From Bacteroidetes bacterium UBA7674 (lineage in GTDB: Bacteria > Bacteroidota > Bacteroidia > Chitinophagales > Chitinophagaceae), in assembly GCA_002483105.1 (NCBI GenBank), contig DLHG01000003.1, positions 1-64,000 of the forward strand: a stretch of 64,000 nt of DNA, in the 5' to 3' direction. This document shows, in pieces, positions 28,903 to 37,108 of this stretch (its first letter is position 1; every line of letters begins with the position of its first letter). Made by a program: the position numbers and the translations under genes. The notes under the pieces are model-generated. The model saw only the letters and a program-made list of their open reading frames with translations, was not told where the DNA came from and searched no databases.

Positions 28903-31260
28903 ATGAAAAAAATACTTACTCTTTTTACTCTCGGTATTCTCTTTTCGGTTTCTTCTTACGGTCAGTATTGCATTCCCAACAATAATGGGGCAGGCTGCGG
29001 CGACGGTGATGACATTAATGATTTCATTCTGTTTGGCCAGAACGGCACACAAATAAATGATATCGCTACCGGCTGTGCACCATCTAATGCGTACGAAGAT
29101 TTTACGGCCCTGTCTGTTGACCTTAGCCAGGGAGAAAGCTATATTGCTACGGTTTCCACAGATTACACAGGTACCGGAGACAACCTCGCGATCTGGATAG
29201 ACTTCAACGACGATGAAGTTTTTGATGCCAGTGAATTGGTAGCTACTGCCTATGACCTTACACAGGCCGGCATTCCGGTAACCGTTGCCATACCACCCGG
29301 CGCAACGCTGGGGCCGCATCGCATGAGAGCGTTTCAACAATACAATGTCGATCCATTCTTTATGGACCCCTGCAATATTTTTGACGAGGCGTTTTACTAC
29401 GAGTCTCATGATTACACGGCCAACATCGTTCCGCCGCCAAGCTGCCCAAGCCCTAATACGGTATCTATTACGAACATCCTGGATGTATCAATTGATGTGT
29501 CATGGAACGGTACTGCCCCTCTCTACTCTGTAGAGTATGGCCCGACGGGCTTTACCCCGGGAACAGGAACTTACCAAACAACGGCAGGCACTTCCATTAC
29601 ACTAAGTGGTCTGAATGCAAATACCGGATACAGTGTATATATACGTGCACTGTGCACAACTACTGACTCCAGCTCCCTGGCAATGAGTGGTGTTACCACC
29701 GCTTGCGGATTTGTGAACCCTCCTTATGTTCAAAACTTTGACAGTGAAATACTCTGGCAAATGCCCTCGTGCATGGTATGGGAAGATGCTAATAACGATG
29801 GTAGCGGATGGAATACCGACAACTTTATTTCCTTCAGCGGAAGCCAAAGCATACAATACTGGGCGACCTGGTGGATAGATGCCGATGACTGGTTCTTTAC
29901 GCCTGGCATCAATATGGTTGCAGGAAGCTCTTACGAAGTAACTTTCAAATACGTAACGGCAGGATGGTCTCCTGAAGCACTGGAAGTAAAAGGTGGAACA
30001 GCGGCCAACTCCTCGGCAATGGGGCCAACAGCATATTTCAGCAACAACAACCTTTTGAACACCAGTTATCAAACGGCATCCTTTATATATACCCCTACCA
30101 CTACGGGGCCTAACTACATAGGGTGGCACGTAATGTCGGGCGCCTTTACAGATTACATCTCTATTGAGGATATCAACATTATCAGCACTTGCGTGGCTCC
30201 GCAAAACGTGGTAGCCGGTGGCATTACAACACAAGGCGCTAACATAACATGGGATCCATTGACTGTGGCCAACTATGAATATGTACTGGATGAAAATGCA
30301 GGCGACCCAACAACAGTAGGTATAGCAACAACCAATACGAGCTATACAGTAACAGGTTTATTGCCTGCTACTACTTACTATTTCCACATTCGCAGCAATT
30401 GTGGTTCAGAGCTTTCCAGCTGGACCACTATTTCTTTCACTACTAACTCCCTGGCTTGTAATGCACCTACCAACCTGACAGCCAACAACGTAACCAGCTA
30501 TTCTGCTGATATGACTTGGGATGCTGTAACAGGAGTAATAGGTTATGAATATGTACTAGACCAGATCCCAACGAATCCAACAGGAAATGGTACGGGCACA
30601 GCAGGTACGAGCTATAGTGCATCTGCATTAACACCTAATACTACCTACTATTTCCACTTGCGCACCAATTGCGGATTAGGATTCTCTTCCTGGACAACGG
30701 TGTCGTTTACTACGCCTGTACCTCCATGTAATTCAACAGGAAGTCTTACAGCAAACAATGTGACCGACAACTCGGCTACTATTGTATGGACGGCAGTGAG
30801 CGGATCTAATGGTTATGAATATGTCCTGGACGAATTGCCTGCAGACCCGACAGGGCCCGGCACATTCACCACGTTTAATACGTATGTAGCAAGCAGCTTA
30901 ATGCCAGCTACTACTTACTATTTCCACCTGCGCACCAGCTGCTTTTCGCAATCTTCACCGTGGACATCGGTATCATTTACCACGTTGGATATACCTACCG
31001 GTGTAGCAAATGTAAATGGCGACAACACTCTGGTGAATGTATATCCTAACCCGGTAAATAACGCCGCGATAGTAGAGATATCGAATGCCGGAGAGAATGC
31101 ACAAGTGCAACTGACTGACATCAGTGGCCGCGTACTACAAACCATTGCCGTAAAAGACGGTAAGGCAGAAGTAAATATGGACGGGTTGGCAGCGGGTATG
31201 TACCTGGTAAAGTACACCGACAATGCTCATAGCCAGTTGATTAAAATTGTGAAACAATAA
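28903..31260 (+). CDS. Secreted GEVED / fibronectin-III protein with T9SS type A sorting domain
   Basis: 785 aa. The signal peptide ends SYG/QYC (about 20). Next comes a GEVED-like domain (about 21-175: IDFNDDEVFDASELV, then HRMR), a fibronectin type III domain (about 180-265), a jelly-roll-like 'choice-of-anchor' domain (about 268-425, PYVQNFDS ... WFFTPGI), three fibronectin type III domains of about 90 residues each sharing YEYVLDE and TTYYFHLRTNC, and a T9SS type A tail (about 710-785, VNVYPNPVNNAAIVEI ... GMYLVKY). No catalytic domain is seen. It is probably a surface protein binding carbohydrate or cells, by analogy only. A strong bidirectional terminator follows. Confidence 0.88.
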   Translation: MKKILTLFTLGILFSVSSYGQYCIPNNNGAGCGDGDDINDFILFGQNGTQINDIATGCAPSNAYEDFTALSVDLSQGESYIATVSTDYTGTGDNLAIWIDFNDDEVFDASELVATAYDLTQAGIPVTVAIPPGATLGPHRMRAFQQYNVDPFFMDPCNIFDEAFYYESHDYTANIVPPPSCPSPNTVSITNILDVSIDVSWNGTAPLYSVEYGPTGFTPGTGTYQTTAGTSITLSGLNANTGYSVYIRALCTTTDSSSLAMSGVTTACGFVNPPYVQNFDSEILWQMPSCMVWEDANNDGSGWNTDNFISFSGSQSIQYWATWWIDADDWFFTPGINMVAGSSYEVTFKYVTAGWSPEALEVKGGTAANSSAMGPTAYFSNNNLLNTSYQTASFIYTPTTTGPNYIGWHVMSGAFTDYISIEDINIISTCVAPQNVVAGGITTQGANITWDPLTVANYEYVLDENAGDPTTVGIATTNTSYTVTGLLPATTYYFHIRSNCGSELSSWTTISFTTNSLACNAPTNLTANNVTSYSADMTWDAVTGVIGYEYVLDQIPTNPTGNGTGTAGTSYSASALTPNTTYYFHLRTNCGLGFSSWTTVSFTTPVPPCNSTGSLTANNVTDNSATIVWTAVSGSNGYEYVLDELPADPTGPGTFTTFNTYVASSLMPATTYYFHLRTSCFSQSSPWTSVSFTTLDIPTGVANVNGDNTLVNVYPNPVNNAAIVEISNAGENAQVQLTDISGRVLQTIAVKDGKAEVNMDGLAAGMYLVKYTDNAHSQLIKIVKQ

Positions 31261-31282
31261 TTAGAACTTATAAAATAAAAAA

Positions 31283-31310
31283 GGCCCGACTAAATGTCGG
31301 GCCTTTTTTA
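31283..31310. terminator. Bidirectional rho-independent terminator
   Basis: An 8-bp perfect stem GGCCCGAC / GTCGGGCC with loop TAAAT, flanked by an A run on the left and a T run on the right. It serves the plus-strand GEVED gene and the convergent apaG. Confidence 0.92.
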
Positions 31311-31329
31311 TTGAGTATTTTGAAGATGA

Positions 31330-31716
31330 TCAATTCATTTTGAATGGTGCAATCAGCTGGAACTCAGGGATGGAAACGATGAGGAGCTTTTTGTTGTACA
31401 TATTCTCCATCTGGTAGGTGCCGTACATTTTGCCCATGTCGCTGCGGAGGTTGGCTGCTGAAACATATTGGTAGTTCTCCCCCGGCTCAATGATGGGCTG
31501 CTGACCTACAACGCCTTCTCCTTCCACTTCGCGATAAGAACCGTTGCTGTCTATAATGTGCCAATGGCGGCGAAGCAATTTGACCGGCATTGTGCTGAGG
31601 TTTTCGATGGTGATGCGATAGGCAAACATATACTCGGAGCTCAATGGATTAGATTGCGCAGGCTGGTAGAAAGTTTCTACCGTAATGCTAACTCCTTCTG
31701 TAACCTGTTGTACCAT
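31330..31716 (-). CDS. apaG: ApaG-family protein (DUF525)
   Basis: 128 aa, the full length of an ApaG domain, an all-beta fibronectin-like fold. Visible family features are YRITIENLS, VKLLRRHWHI, the G-x-GVVGQQP turn and PGENYQYVSA. ApaG has been linked to cobalt/magnesium efflux phenotypes, and the same fold occurs in F-box proteins, but its biochemical role is still unclear. The length and the MVQQVTEGV start fit. Single gene, converging on the GEVED gene with a shared terminator. Confidence 0.93.
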   Translation of the reverse strand: MVQQVTEGVSITVETFYQPAQSNPLSSEYMFAYRITIENLSTMPVKLLRRHWHIIDSNGSYREVEGEGVVGQQPIIEPGENYQYVSAANLRSDMGKMYGTYQMENMYNKKLLIVSIPEFQLIAPFKMN

Positions 31717-31825
31717 GTTTCGTTCTTATTGTAAATATACCCAATTATCTATCTCAGACTTCAAAGGGAAATCAATTTCTTTATTCACAGCGGGTTATCT
31801 ATTGTTTACATGACAATTCTTCGCG

Positions 31826-31880
31826 AGCCGGGCAACCGCAAGGCCCGCCTGCCCGGGCAGGGCAGGGCAGGGATTGTCCC
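31826..31880. repeat. GC-rich palindromic repeat element between apaG and recX
   Basis: A GC-rich block in otherwise AT-rich intergenic DNA. It contains the perfect palindrome CCTGCCCGGGCAGG (31848-31861), two further GGCAGG-type units, and ends in GGGATTGTCCCT. It looks like a REP-type dispersed intergenic repeat; other copies were not seen in this window. Confidence 0.45.
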
Positions 31881-31888
31881 TACATTAA

Positions 31889-32359
31889 TCATTTTTTCTT
31901 TTCTAAGGCCTTTATTAAATCCTGCACAAGATCTGATTCATATCCCTTTTGCAACATATATCTATAGACTTTAGATTTTCGTGCAATGGGGCTTCTTTCT
32001 TTTTTCAACTCTTCCCATTTTCGGGTAGTAAGCCGGACCAGAGTTCTTTCATATTCTTCCGGGTCAATTTCGCTGAGGCCTTTTTTGATGCAGTAGTCGG
32101 ATACTTTATTCTGCTTCAGGTGCTGGATGATTTTTTTCTTTCCCCATTGCTTGATGCGGAACCTGCCACGTGCAATAGCGCGGGCGTAAGCTTCTTCATT
32201 AAGCAGTTTATCTGATATCAGTTCGGAAATGATCTCTTCCACTTCCGGGGTTGTGGCGCCAATCTCGTAAAGCTTATTTCTCACTTCCTGGTGGCAGCGA
32301 GGCTGGTAATTACAGTAGCGATATATGGCGGTTTGATATTCAGAGTACACGGGGCTCAA
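31889..32359 (-). CDS. recX: RecX-family regulator of RecA
   Basis: 156 aa. RecX binds RecA filaments and limits recombinase activity. The features are the three-helix repeats of the family: YCNYQPRCHQEVRNKL near the N-terminus, then LNEEAYARAIARGRFRIKQWGKKKI and the C-terminal helix repeat KSKVYRYMLQKGYESDL. The start is TTG at 32359: an in-frame TAA lies two codons upstream and no ATG occurs in frame before the conserved region. The upstream DNA is a 42-nt tandem repeat block, so expression may be low. Assignment is from motif pattern and length, which fit well. Confidence 0.88.
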   Translation of the reverse strand: MSPVYSEYQTAIYRYCNYQPRCHQEVRNKLYEIGATTPEVEEIISELISDKLLNEEAYARAIARGRFRIKQWGKKKIIQHLKQNKVSDYCIKKGLSEIDPEEYERTLVRLTTRKWEELKKERSPIARKSKVYRYMLQKGYESDLVQDLIKALEKKK

Positions 32360-32366
32360 TAATTAG

Positions 32367-32466
32367 TGCAGTGAACTGCAGTGAAACTGCAACGTACTGC
32401 TGCGAAAATGCAGTATACCGCAGTGAAACTGCAATCAACTGCTGTGAAAATGCAGTGAACTGCAGA
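32367..32466. repeat. Imperfect 42-nt tandem repeat upstream of recX
   Basis: GCAGTGAAACTGCAA occurs at 32378 and 32420, 42 nt apart, followed in each copy by ACTGCTG-GAAAAT; a third partial copy ends at CTGCAG. Each unit contains small GCAGT...ACTGC inverted repeats that can form hairpins. Confidence 0.8.
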
Positions 32467-32620
32467 ATGGCTTTTTGTTAACTAATTGAAAATCAATTAT
32501 TTATTGTTTTATAGAGGGAGAAGAGCCATTCATTCTCTTCATTTTGGTGGTTGCCTCCTCCATTTGTATAAAATTACAATTTGGACATAAGAAGGGCAAA
32601 AAATGATATACACATTGGGG

Positions 32621-32636
32621 TGTTCCACGTGTAGCT
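32621..32636. other. Degenerate parS-like half site
   Basis: TGTTCCACGTG matches the left half and centre of the parS-like 16-mers found at 35402-36869, but the right half (TAGCT) is lost. Probably a decayed or weak site. Confidence 0.3.
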
Positions 32637-32702
32637 TACTTGGTCGGTACGAGCAGACATACCCCTACCTCTCAGAGGGGACGTACGGTTTTGAACTCAT
32701 TT

Positions 32703-32734
32703 CGTGAGGTTGCTTCGTTCCTCGCAATGACGCG
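32703..32734 (-). repeat. REP-like dispersed intergenic repeat
   Basis: The minus strand contains CGTCATTGCGAGGAACGAAG followed by CAACCTCAC. This closely matches the GTCATTGCGAGGAACGAAGC family of short repeats known from intergenic regions of many bacterial genomes. It lies 14 nt downstream of the mnmG stop. Confidence 0.7.
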
Positions 32735-32747
32735 ATTAGGTGGCGTT

Positions 32748-34616
32748 TTATCTACCCATGTACACCATAAGTATCTGCACATCGCTGGGATTGACGCCGG
32801 AGATGCGGCTTGCTTGGCCGAGCGTGTGTGGGCGTATTTTCCCAAGCTTCTGGCGGGCTTCATTGGAGAGCGCCGAAAGTTTGTTGTAGTCGAAACTGTC
32901 GGGTATAATTAGATCTTCGAGGGTGGACATTTTTTTGACCAGCTCTTTTTCCTTTTCTATATATACGTCGTACTTCAGTTGTATCTCAGCCTGCTCCATT
33001 GCCAGCACATCACGGGTACCGATCGCTTCCGCCAATTCCGGCATAGCCTCATTCATATCCTTCAGGGCGATACCCGGGCGCAGTAATATCTTCCCCGCAC
33101 GAGCGCGCTCGGTAATAGGCGATGAATTTCTTTCTTCCAGGAAAGGATTTACAACTGCCGGTTCCACGGGAAACTCTGCGAGAATTTCTTTAATGCGGGT
33201 AACAGATGTCTGTTTTGCACGCATGAGGGAAAGACGCTCATCGGTAGCCAATCCTATTTTATGGCCGAGTTCCGTAAGGCGCAGATCCGCATTATCCTGG
33301 CGGAGAAGTGTACGGTATTCGGCACGGCTGGTGAACATACGGTAAGGTTCGTCTGTTCCTTTATTTATCAGGTCGTCTATTAATACACCGATATAGGCAT
33401 CGCTGCGCTGAAGAATTACAGCTTCCTCACCATGTACTTTTCTGTGCGCGTTGATACCAGCCATTAATCCCTGGCAAGCAGCTTCCTCATATCCCGTAGT
33501 TCCGTTTATCTGTCCGGCGAAATAGAGGTTTTGTATGAGTTTGGTCTCTAAGGTAAACTGTAACTGGGTTGGTGGAAAGTAATCGTACTCGATGGCGTAA
33601 CCCGGGCGGAAGAACTTTACATTCTCAAAACCCGGCACCATTTTCAATGCCTTGTACTGTACATCTTCGGGAAGGGAGGTGCTGAAACCATTCACATATA
33701 TCTCTACCGTGTTCCAGCCTTCCGGTTCCACGAATAATTGGTGGCGTTCCCTTTCGGCAAAACGGCTGATCTTATCTTCTATGCTCGGGCAATAGCGAGG
33801 ACCGCTTCCTTTGATGCGGCCTTGATACATTGGTGATTGCTCGAAGCCGGTCTTTAATATTTCGTGTACTTCAGGGCTTGTATAAGTTATCCAGCAGCAA
33901 CGTTGTTGTTCCGGTTTTATCCTTTCGATAGGCATGTAGGAGAAACCAATGACTTCTTCATCACCATCCTGAACTTCCATTTTGGTATAGTCCAGGCTAC
34001 GGCCATCTACACGGGGAGGTGTTCCGGTCTTTAACCTGTCTGTTTCGAAACCTAATTCTACCAGTTGTTCTGTGATTCCTGTTGCGCGGCTTTCACCTAT
34101 ACGGCCACCGCCAAATTGTTTTTCACCAATATGGATGACACCATTGAGGAAGGTACCATTAGTGAGGACTACGGATTTGCCCATTATTTCCTGGCCCATA
34201 CCTGTAACCACACCTTGCGCGCGACCATCCTTTACAATGAGGCTCTTTACCATGTCCTGCCAGAAGTCGACATTAGGCGTTGCTTCCAGCATATCCCTCC
34301 ATGTCTGGGCGAAGAGGTGGCGGTCATTTTGTGTCCGCGGACTCCACATTCCCGGTCCTTTGCTCTTATTGAGCATACGGAATTGTATCATGCTCTTGTC
34401 GCTGACGATACCGCTGTATCCGCCAAGTGCATCTATCTCACGAACTATCTGTCCTTTTGCAATTCCGCCCATGGCAGGATTGCAGCTCATCTGGGCAATG
34501 GTCTGCATATTCATAGTGATCAGCAGAACCTTAGAACCCATATTAGCAGCGGCAGCAGCAGCTTCACAACCGGCATGTCCGGCACCCACAACAATTACAT
34601 CGTACTCAGGAAACAT
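32748..34616 (-). CDS. mnmG: tRNA uridine-5-carboxymethylaminomethyl modification enzyme MnmG (GidA)
   Basis: 622 aa, normal length. MnmG is the FAD enzyme that, with MnmE, installs the 5-carboxymethylaminomethyl group on wobble uridine 34 of several tRNAs. The FAD-binding GxGxxG motif is VVGAGHAGCEAA (residues 9-20), followed by CNPAMGGIAKGQIVREIDALGG (family signature), TGTPPRVDGRS and a C-terminal helical domain ending GVNPSDVQILMVYM. A TACCTTTG -7 box lies only 7 nt before the ATG, implying a nearly leaderless mRNA. In many bacteria mnmG sits near the replication origin, which fits the parS-like sites next to it. Confidence 0.98.
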   Translation of the reverse strand: MFPEYDVIVVGAGHAGCEAAAAAANMGSKVLLITMNMQTIAQMSCNPAMGGIAKGQIVREIDALGGYSGIVSDKSMIQFRMLNKSKGPGMWSPRTQNDRHLFAQTWRDMLEATPNVDFWQDMVKSLIVKDGRAQGVVTGMGQEIMGKSVVLTNGTFLNGVIHIGEKQFGGGRIGESRATGITEQLVELGFETDRLKTGTPPRVDGRSLDYTKMEVQDGDEEVIGFSYMPIERIKPEQQRCCWITYTSPEVHEILKTGFEQSPMYQGRIKGSGPRYCPSIEDKISRFAERERHQLFVEPEGWNTVEIYVNGFSTSLPEDVQYKALKMVPGFENVKFFRPGYAIEYDYFPPTQLQFTLETKLIQNLYFAGQINGTTGYEEAACQGLMAGINAHRKVHGEEAVILQRSDAYIGVLIDDLINKGTDEPYRMFTSRAEYRTLLRQDNADLRLTELGHKIGLATDERLSLMRAKQTSVTRIKEILAEFPVEPAVVNPFLEERNSSPITERARAGKILLRPGIALKDMNEAMPELAEAIGTRDVLAMEQAEIQLKYDVYIEKEKELVKKMSTLEDLIIPDSFDYNKLSALSNEARQKLGKIRPHTLGQASRISGVNPSDVQILMVYMGR

Positions 34617-34623
34617 AAGGGCG

Positions 34624-34631
34624 CAAAGGTA
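34624..34631 (-). promoter_or_regulatory. -7 box immediately before mnmG
   Basis: The minus strand reads TACCTTTG, 7 nt before the ATG at 34616, giving an expected leader of only a few bases. Confidence 0.55.
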
Positions 34632-34644
34632 CGGACTATACGGG

Positions 34645-34663
34645 GAACAAATGTTATTTGTTC
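34645..34663. promoter_or_regulatory. Inverted repeat in the mnmG / outer-membrane-protein divergent region
   Basis: GAACAAAT-GTT-ATTTGTTC, perfect 8-bp arms, 14 nt behind the mnmG -7 box. It lies where the -33 region would be, so it is a candidate regulator site for mnmG. The binding protein is unknown. Confidence 0.4.
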
Positions 34664-34745
34664 GTCTTTTAATAGTGTCAAGTACCTAACTTTAATAAAG
34701 ACCGTGCTGTCTTATTTATAACTATTCACTTTAAACCTCTTTTTT

Positions 34746-35369
34746 ATGAAATCACTTGTTGTCTTCCTTTTCATTTTACTGTCCGGATCTACAGTTTATA
34801 GCCAGTATATTTCAGCTGGTGTGCGAGGTGGCGGCAGTAAGTGGTCACGATTTGAATACAAATACCCAAGAGCAACTCCTGACAGAGGGCTCTTTTTGAG
34901 AGCAGAACCTATCAAAAGACTAGCCTTTGAAGTAAGCTATAGTAAATATTCATTACACAGAGGATATAGCGCGGAGTACAATCCGGGAATAAAATATGCC
35001 TCAAAGCATGACTTAAGCTGTAATGAAATAGGAATAGCAGCGCAATACAACTATCTCAGGATGTTCAAAGGTCATTTAAAATTGTATGCAGGCATGGACT
35101 GTGAGCCCACTATTGTAGGCTTAACCACTGAAGAGTACAATAAACAGCCATATAGGAGTGCTCTTATTCCATATCAAAAGACAAAAATGACCTTTCTTTT
35201 CTATTTGGTAGGTTTACACCAAACCTTCCTTTATGATATAGGCAAAGTAAATGTATTAGCTACCATATTTTACAGAAGCAACACTTCTGGCCTTGATATG
35301 AATTCGAGTTATTATCCGGGGTCTACCAGAATTGGAATATCCGGGGGTGTTTCCTATAAAATCCTTTAA
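34746..35369 (+). CDS. Small outer-membrane beta-barrel-like protein, paralogue 1
   Basis: 207 aa. The signal peptide MKSLVVFLFILLSGSTVYS/Q is followed by alternating aromatic/hydrophobic strands (YISAGVRGGGSKW, LAFEVSYSKY, EIGIAAQYNYLRMF, LKLYAGMD, STRIGISGGVSYKIL) typical of 8-stranded outer-membrane barrels. It shares the order and key phrases (SxGVRGG, C-N-E-I...AQY-YL, hQT.hY.hxK) with the next two genes, so they are tandem paralogues. A parS-like 16-mer lies 33 nt after its stop. Base composition is more AT-rich than neighbouring housekeeping genes. Function unknown. Confidence 0.75.
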   Translation: MKSLVVFLFILLSGSTVYSQYISAGVRGGGSKWSRFEYKYPRATPDRGLFLRAEPIKRLAFEVSYSKYSLHRGYSAEYNPGIKYASKHDLSCNEIGIAAQYNYLRMFKGHLKLYAGMDCEPTIVGLTTEEYNKQPYRSALIPYQKTKMTFLFYLVGLHQTFLYDIGKVNVLATIFYRSNTSGLDMNSSYYPGSTRIGISGGVSYKIL

Positions 35370-35401
35370 TACACTATTGATAATCAATCAATTAACACTA
35401 A

Positions 35402-35417
35402 TGTTCCACGTGGAACC
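35402..35417. other. parS-like chromosome-partition site 1
   Basis: TGTTCCACGTGGAACC; the central 14 bases GTTCCACGTGGAAC (35403-35416) are a perfect palindrome. The bacterial ParB-binding consensus is TGTTTCACGTGAAACA with tolerance inside the arms. It lies in the gap between paralogues 1 and 2. Confidence 0.75.
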
Positions 35418-35430
35418 AAACTAAAATCCT

Positions 35431-36084
35431 ATGAAAAAACTAGCTTTTGTATTGATAATCAACGGTTTATCTCATTTCGCTGTTGCCCAGGAAATGTCTG
35501 TAGGAGTCAGAGGCGGAAGTGGAATTCGGTTTGCAACCGGTGCATATAACACGTCGCAGGCAAGAACCGGCTTTTTTATACCGGAGAAGGAACTCTTTAT
35601 CAAGTATAACCTTCCTAAAGGCTTTGTTATAGAGATCAGTGGAGGGAATTATAGGCTTGAGCAGAAGAATGAGTGGCCATTAGGGTTTAGAGATCTTACT
35701 TCAACGTCCAGGTATGAATGTAAAAACACCGAGATAAGGTTATCGGCGCAATACAAGTATTTAAACGCTTACAAGAATAAGGTACAATTGTATATCGGAC
35801 ATAGCTTTTCTAGAACACAATGTGAATTTACGGAAGAATATACCAATATAAACTGGTCTCATGGTCCTTTAGAGTCGTATTCTATTGATAAAAGCAACGT
35901 TTGGTATAGTACGGTAGGTATAAACCAGACCATAATATACAATATGCATAAGAATATAAGTTTACAGGCACTAATATCCGTGCAACAAAACGTTAGTGCC
36001 TATGCTGTACCCGGCTATTACTTTGGAGATATGCGTTTAAGCGCTTTGCTGGGTATTTCATACAAATTCAGTACTTTAAATTAA
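35431..36084 (+). CDS. Small outer-membrane beta-barrel-like protein, paralogue 2
   Basis: 217 aa. The signal peptide MKKLAFVLIINGLSHFAVA/Q is followed by EMSVGVRGGSGIRF, FVIEISGGNYRL, EIRLSAQYKYLNAY, VQLYIGHSF, GINQTIIYNM and LSALLGISYKF, each matching a segment of paralogues 1 and 3. The pattern fits an outer-membrane barrel ending in an aromatic residue strand. Its stop codon directly abuts a parS-like site at 36085. The three genes lie head to tail with 60 and 29 nt gaps and may be one transcription unit. Function unknown. Confidence 0.75.
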   Translation: MKKLAFVLIINGLSHFAVAQEMSVGVRGGSGIRFATGAYNTSQARTGFFIPEKELFIKYNLPKGFVIEISGGNYRLEQKNEWPLGFRDLTSTSRYECKNTEIRLSAQYKYLNAYKNKVQLYIGHSFSRTQCEFTEEYTNINWSHGPLESYSIDKSNVWYSTVGINQTIIYNMHKNISLQALISVQQNVSAYAVPGYYFGDMRLSALLGISYKFSTLN

Positions 36085-36100
36085 CGTTCCACGTGGAACA
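36085..36100. other. parS-like chromosome-partition site 2
   Basis: CGTTCCACGTGGAACA; GTTCCACGTGGAAC at 36086-36099 is identical to site 1. It begins right after the stop codon of paralogue 2. Confidence 0.75.
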
Positions 36101-36113
36101 TAACTAATATACT

Positions 36114-36797
36114 ATGAAAAAGACGCTATTATTAGCTTTCCTAGTAGGAATTGCATTACAATCCGGAGCACAACAGCTCTCTGTAGGTTATATGACCGGT
36201 ATATCAAACTGGAAGCGAGTAAACATTAATGGTAATGGTCCGGTGATAAGAAATATACCTAATGAAGGTACTACCAGCTGGAGGAATGAAGCGTTTATCC
36301 GCTATCAAAGTAAAAAGAACCTAGCATTTGAAGGTGGAATAAGCCATACTAAACGTGATCTAGACGAGATAGTTTATATAATGGGCTGTTTTGGAGGGAA
36401 AGATAGTAAGATTGAGGAACTAAGCATAAGCTATACAGCACTGAATATCGGATTACAATACAAGATAAATCCACCTTTGTGGATGAAATGCCCATTACTG
36501 GAGAAGTTGAGGAACTATATAGGTGTCAGTTTTAGTCCGATACTGGCAAATACTCTTACTAAACATACCTATACCAGCTATGATATAGCGGCATCAATGC
36601 AACAGCAAGCTATCGAAAATAACACTAGATACATTACTTTATCAGCCGGACTAAATCATACATTAGTATACCAACTAAATAAGCATTTCAATCTACTTTC
36701 AAGGGTTGGAGTTGACTACATTTTTAGCGGACGATATAACACGGTAGCTAATGCAAAAGGTAGCGTCAACCTTGGTATCTCTTACAATATACGCTAG
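36114..36797 (+). CDS. Small outer-membrane beta-barrel-like protein, paralogue 3
   Basis: 227 aa. The signal peptide MKKTLLLAFLVGIALQSGA/Q is followed by QLSVGYMTGISNW, LAFEGGISHTKR, ELSISYTALNIGLQYK, YIGVSFSPI, LNHTLVYQLNKHFNLLSRVGVDY and VNLGISYNIR. The strand pattern and order match paralogues 1 and 2, but the sequence is more divergent. Its terminal strand ends in Arg rather than the usual Phe. A parS-like site lies 57 nt after the stop. Function unknown. Confidence 0.75.
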   Translation: MKKTLLLAFLVGIALQSGAQQLSVGYMTGISNWKRVNINGNGPVIRNIPNEGTTSWRNEAFIRYQSKKNLAFEGGISHTKRDLDEIVYIMGCFGGKDSKIEELSISYTALNIGLQYKINPPLWMKCPLLEKLRNYIGVSFSPILANTLTKHTYTSYDIAASMQQQAIENNTRYITLSAGLNHTLVYQLNKHFNLLSRVGVDYIFSGRYNTVANAKGSVNLGISYNIR

Positions 36798-36853
36798 CTA
36801 GACTAGCTTTCTAATTAATAAATGCCTGATTGTACTTCACGATCACGGATTTT

Positions 36854-36869
36854 CGTTTCACGTGGAACA
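36854..36869. other. parS-like chromosome-partition site 3
   Basis: CGTTTCACGTGGAACA. This variant has TTTCACGTG as in the classical parS consensus on the left and GGAAC on the right. Together with sites 1 and 2 it forms a cluster within 1.5 kb. Confidence 0.72.
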
Positions 36870-37108
36870 TGAAATATTTAGTAGAGTAAATAGCAGTATA
36901 ATATTTGTCTTATCGGAGCGAATATTTATGCAGATTAGGAACAATTATTAAGGTATCAGTCAGTCTAAAATACGATAACTAAAGACTAAAAATGAAACTA
37001 AAAATAGCCCTGTAATTATTCTATAGTAGGGCAGATGTACAGGCAAAATAAAATACTGAAATTATAAGGCTTAGCAAATACCCATATTGAGCTAAAAATA
37101 AGGAAAAT

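Larger units (their letters stand above)
32360..32747. other. Intergenic region rich in small repeats, between recX and the end of mnmG
   Basis: 388 nt. It holds a 42-nt tandem repeat (32367-32466), a TTGA-AAA-TCAA palindrome (32486-32496), a half parS-like site (32621-32636), a CCCCT...AGGGG hairpin (32662-32680) and a REP-like dispersed repeat (32703-32734). No gene is visible. Confidence 0.8.

Noticed and set aside
28894..29409. 171-codon open frame on the minus strand
   Set aside because: It lies opposite the well-supported GEVED/FN3 gene and its sequence shows no domain, so it is an antisense shadow.
32367..32466. Possible small CRISPR array
   Set aside because: Units are 42 nt with no unique spacers, and no cas genes are present.
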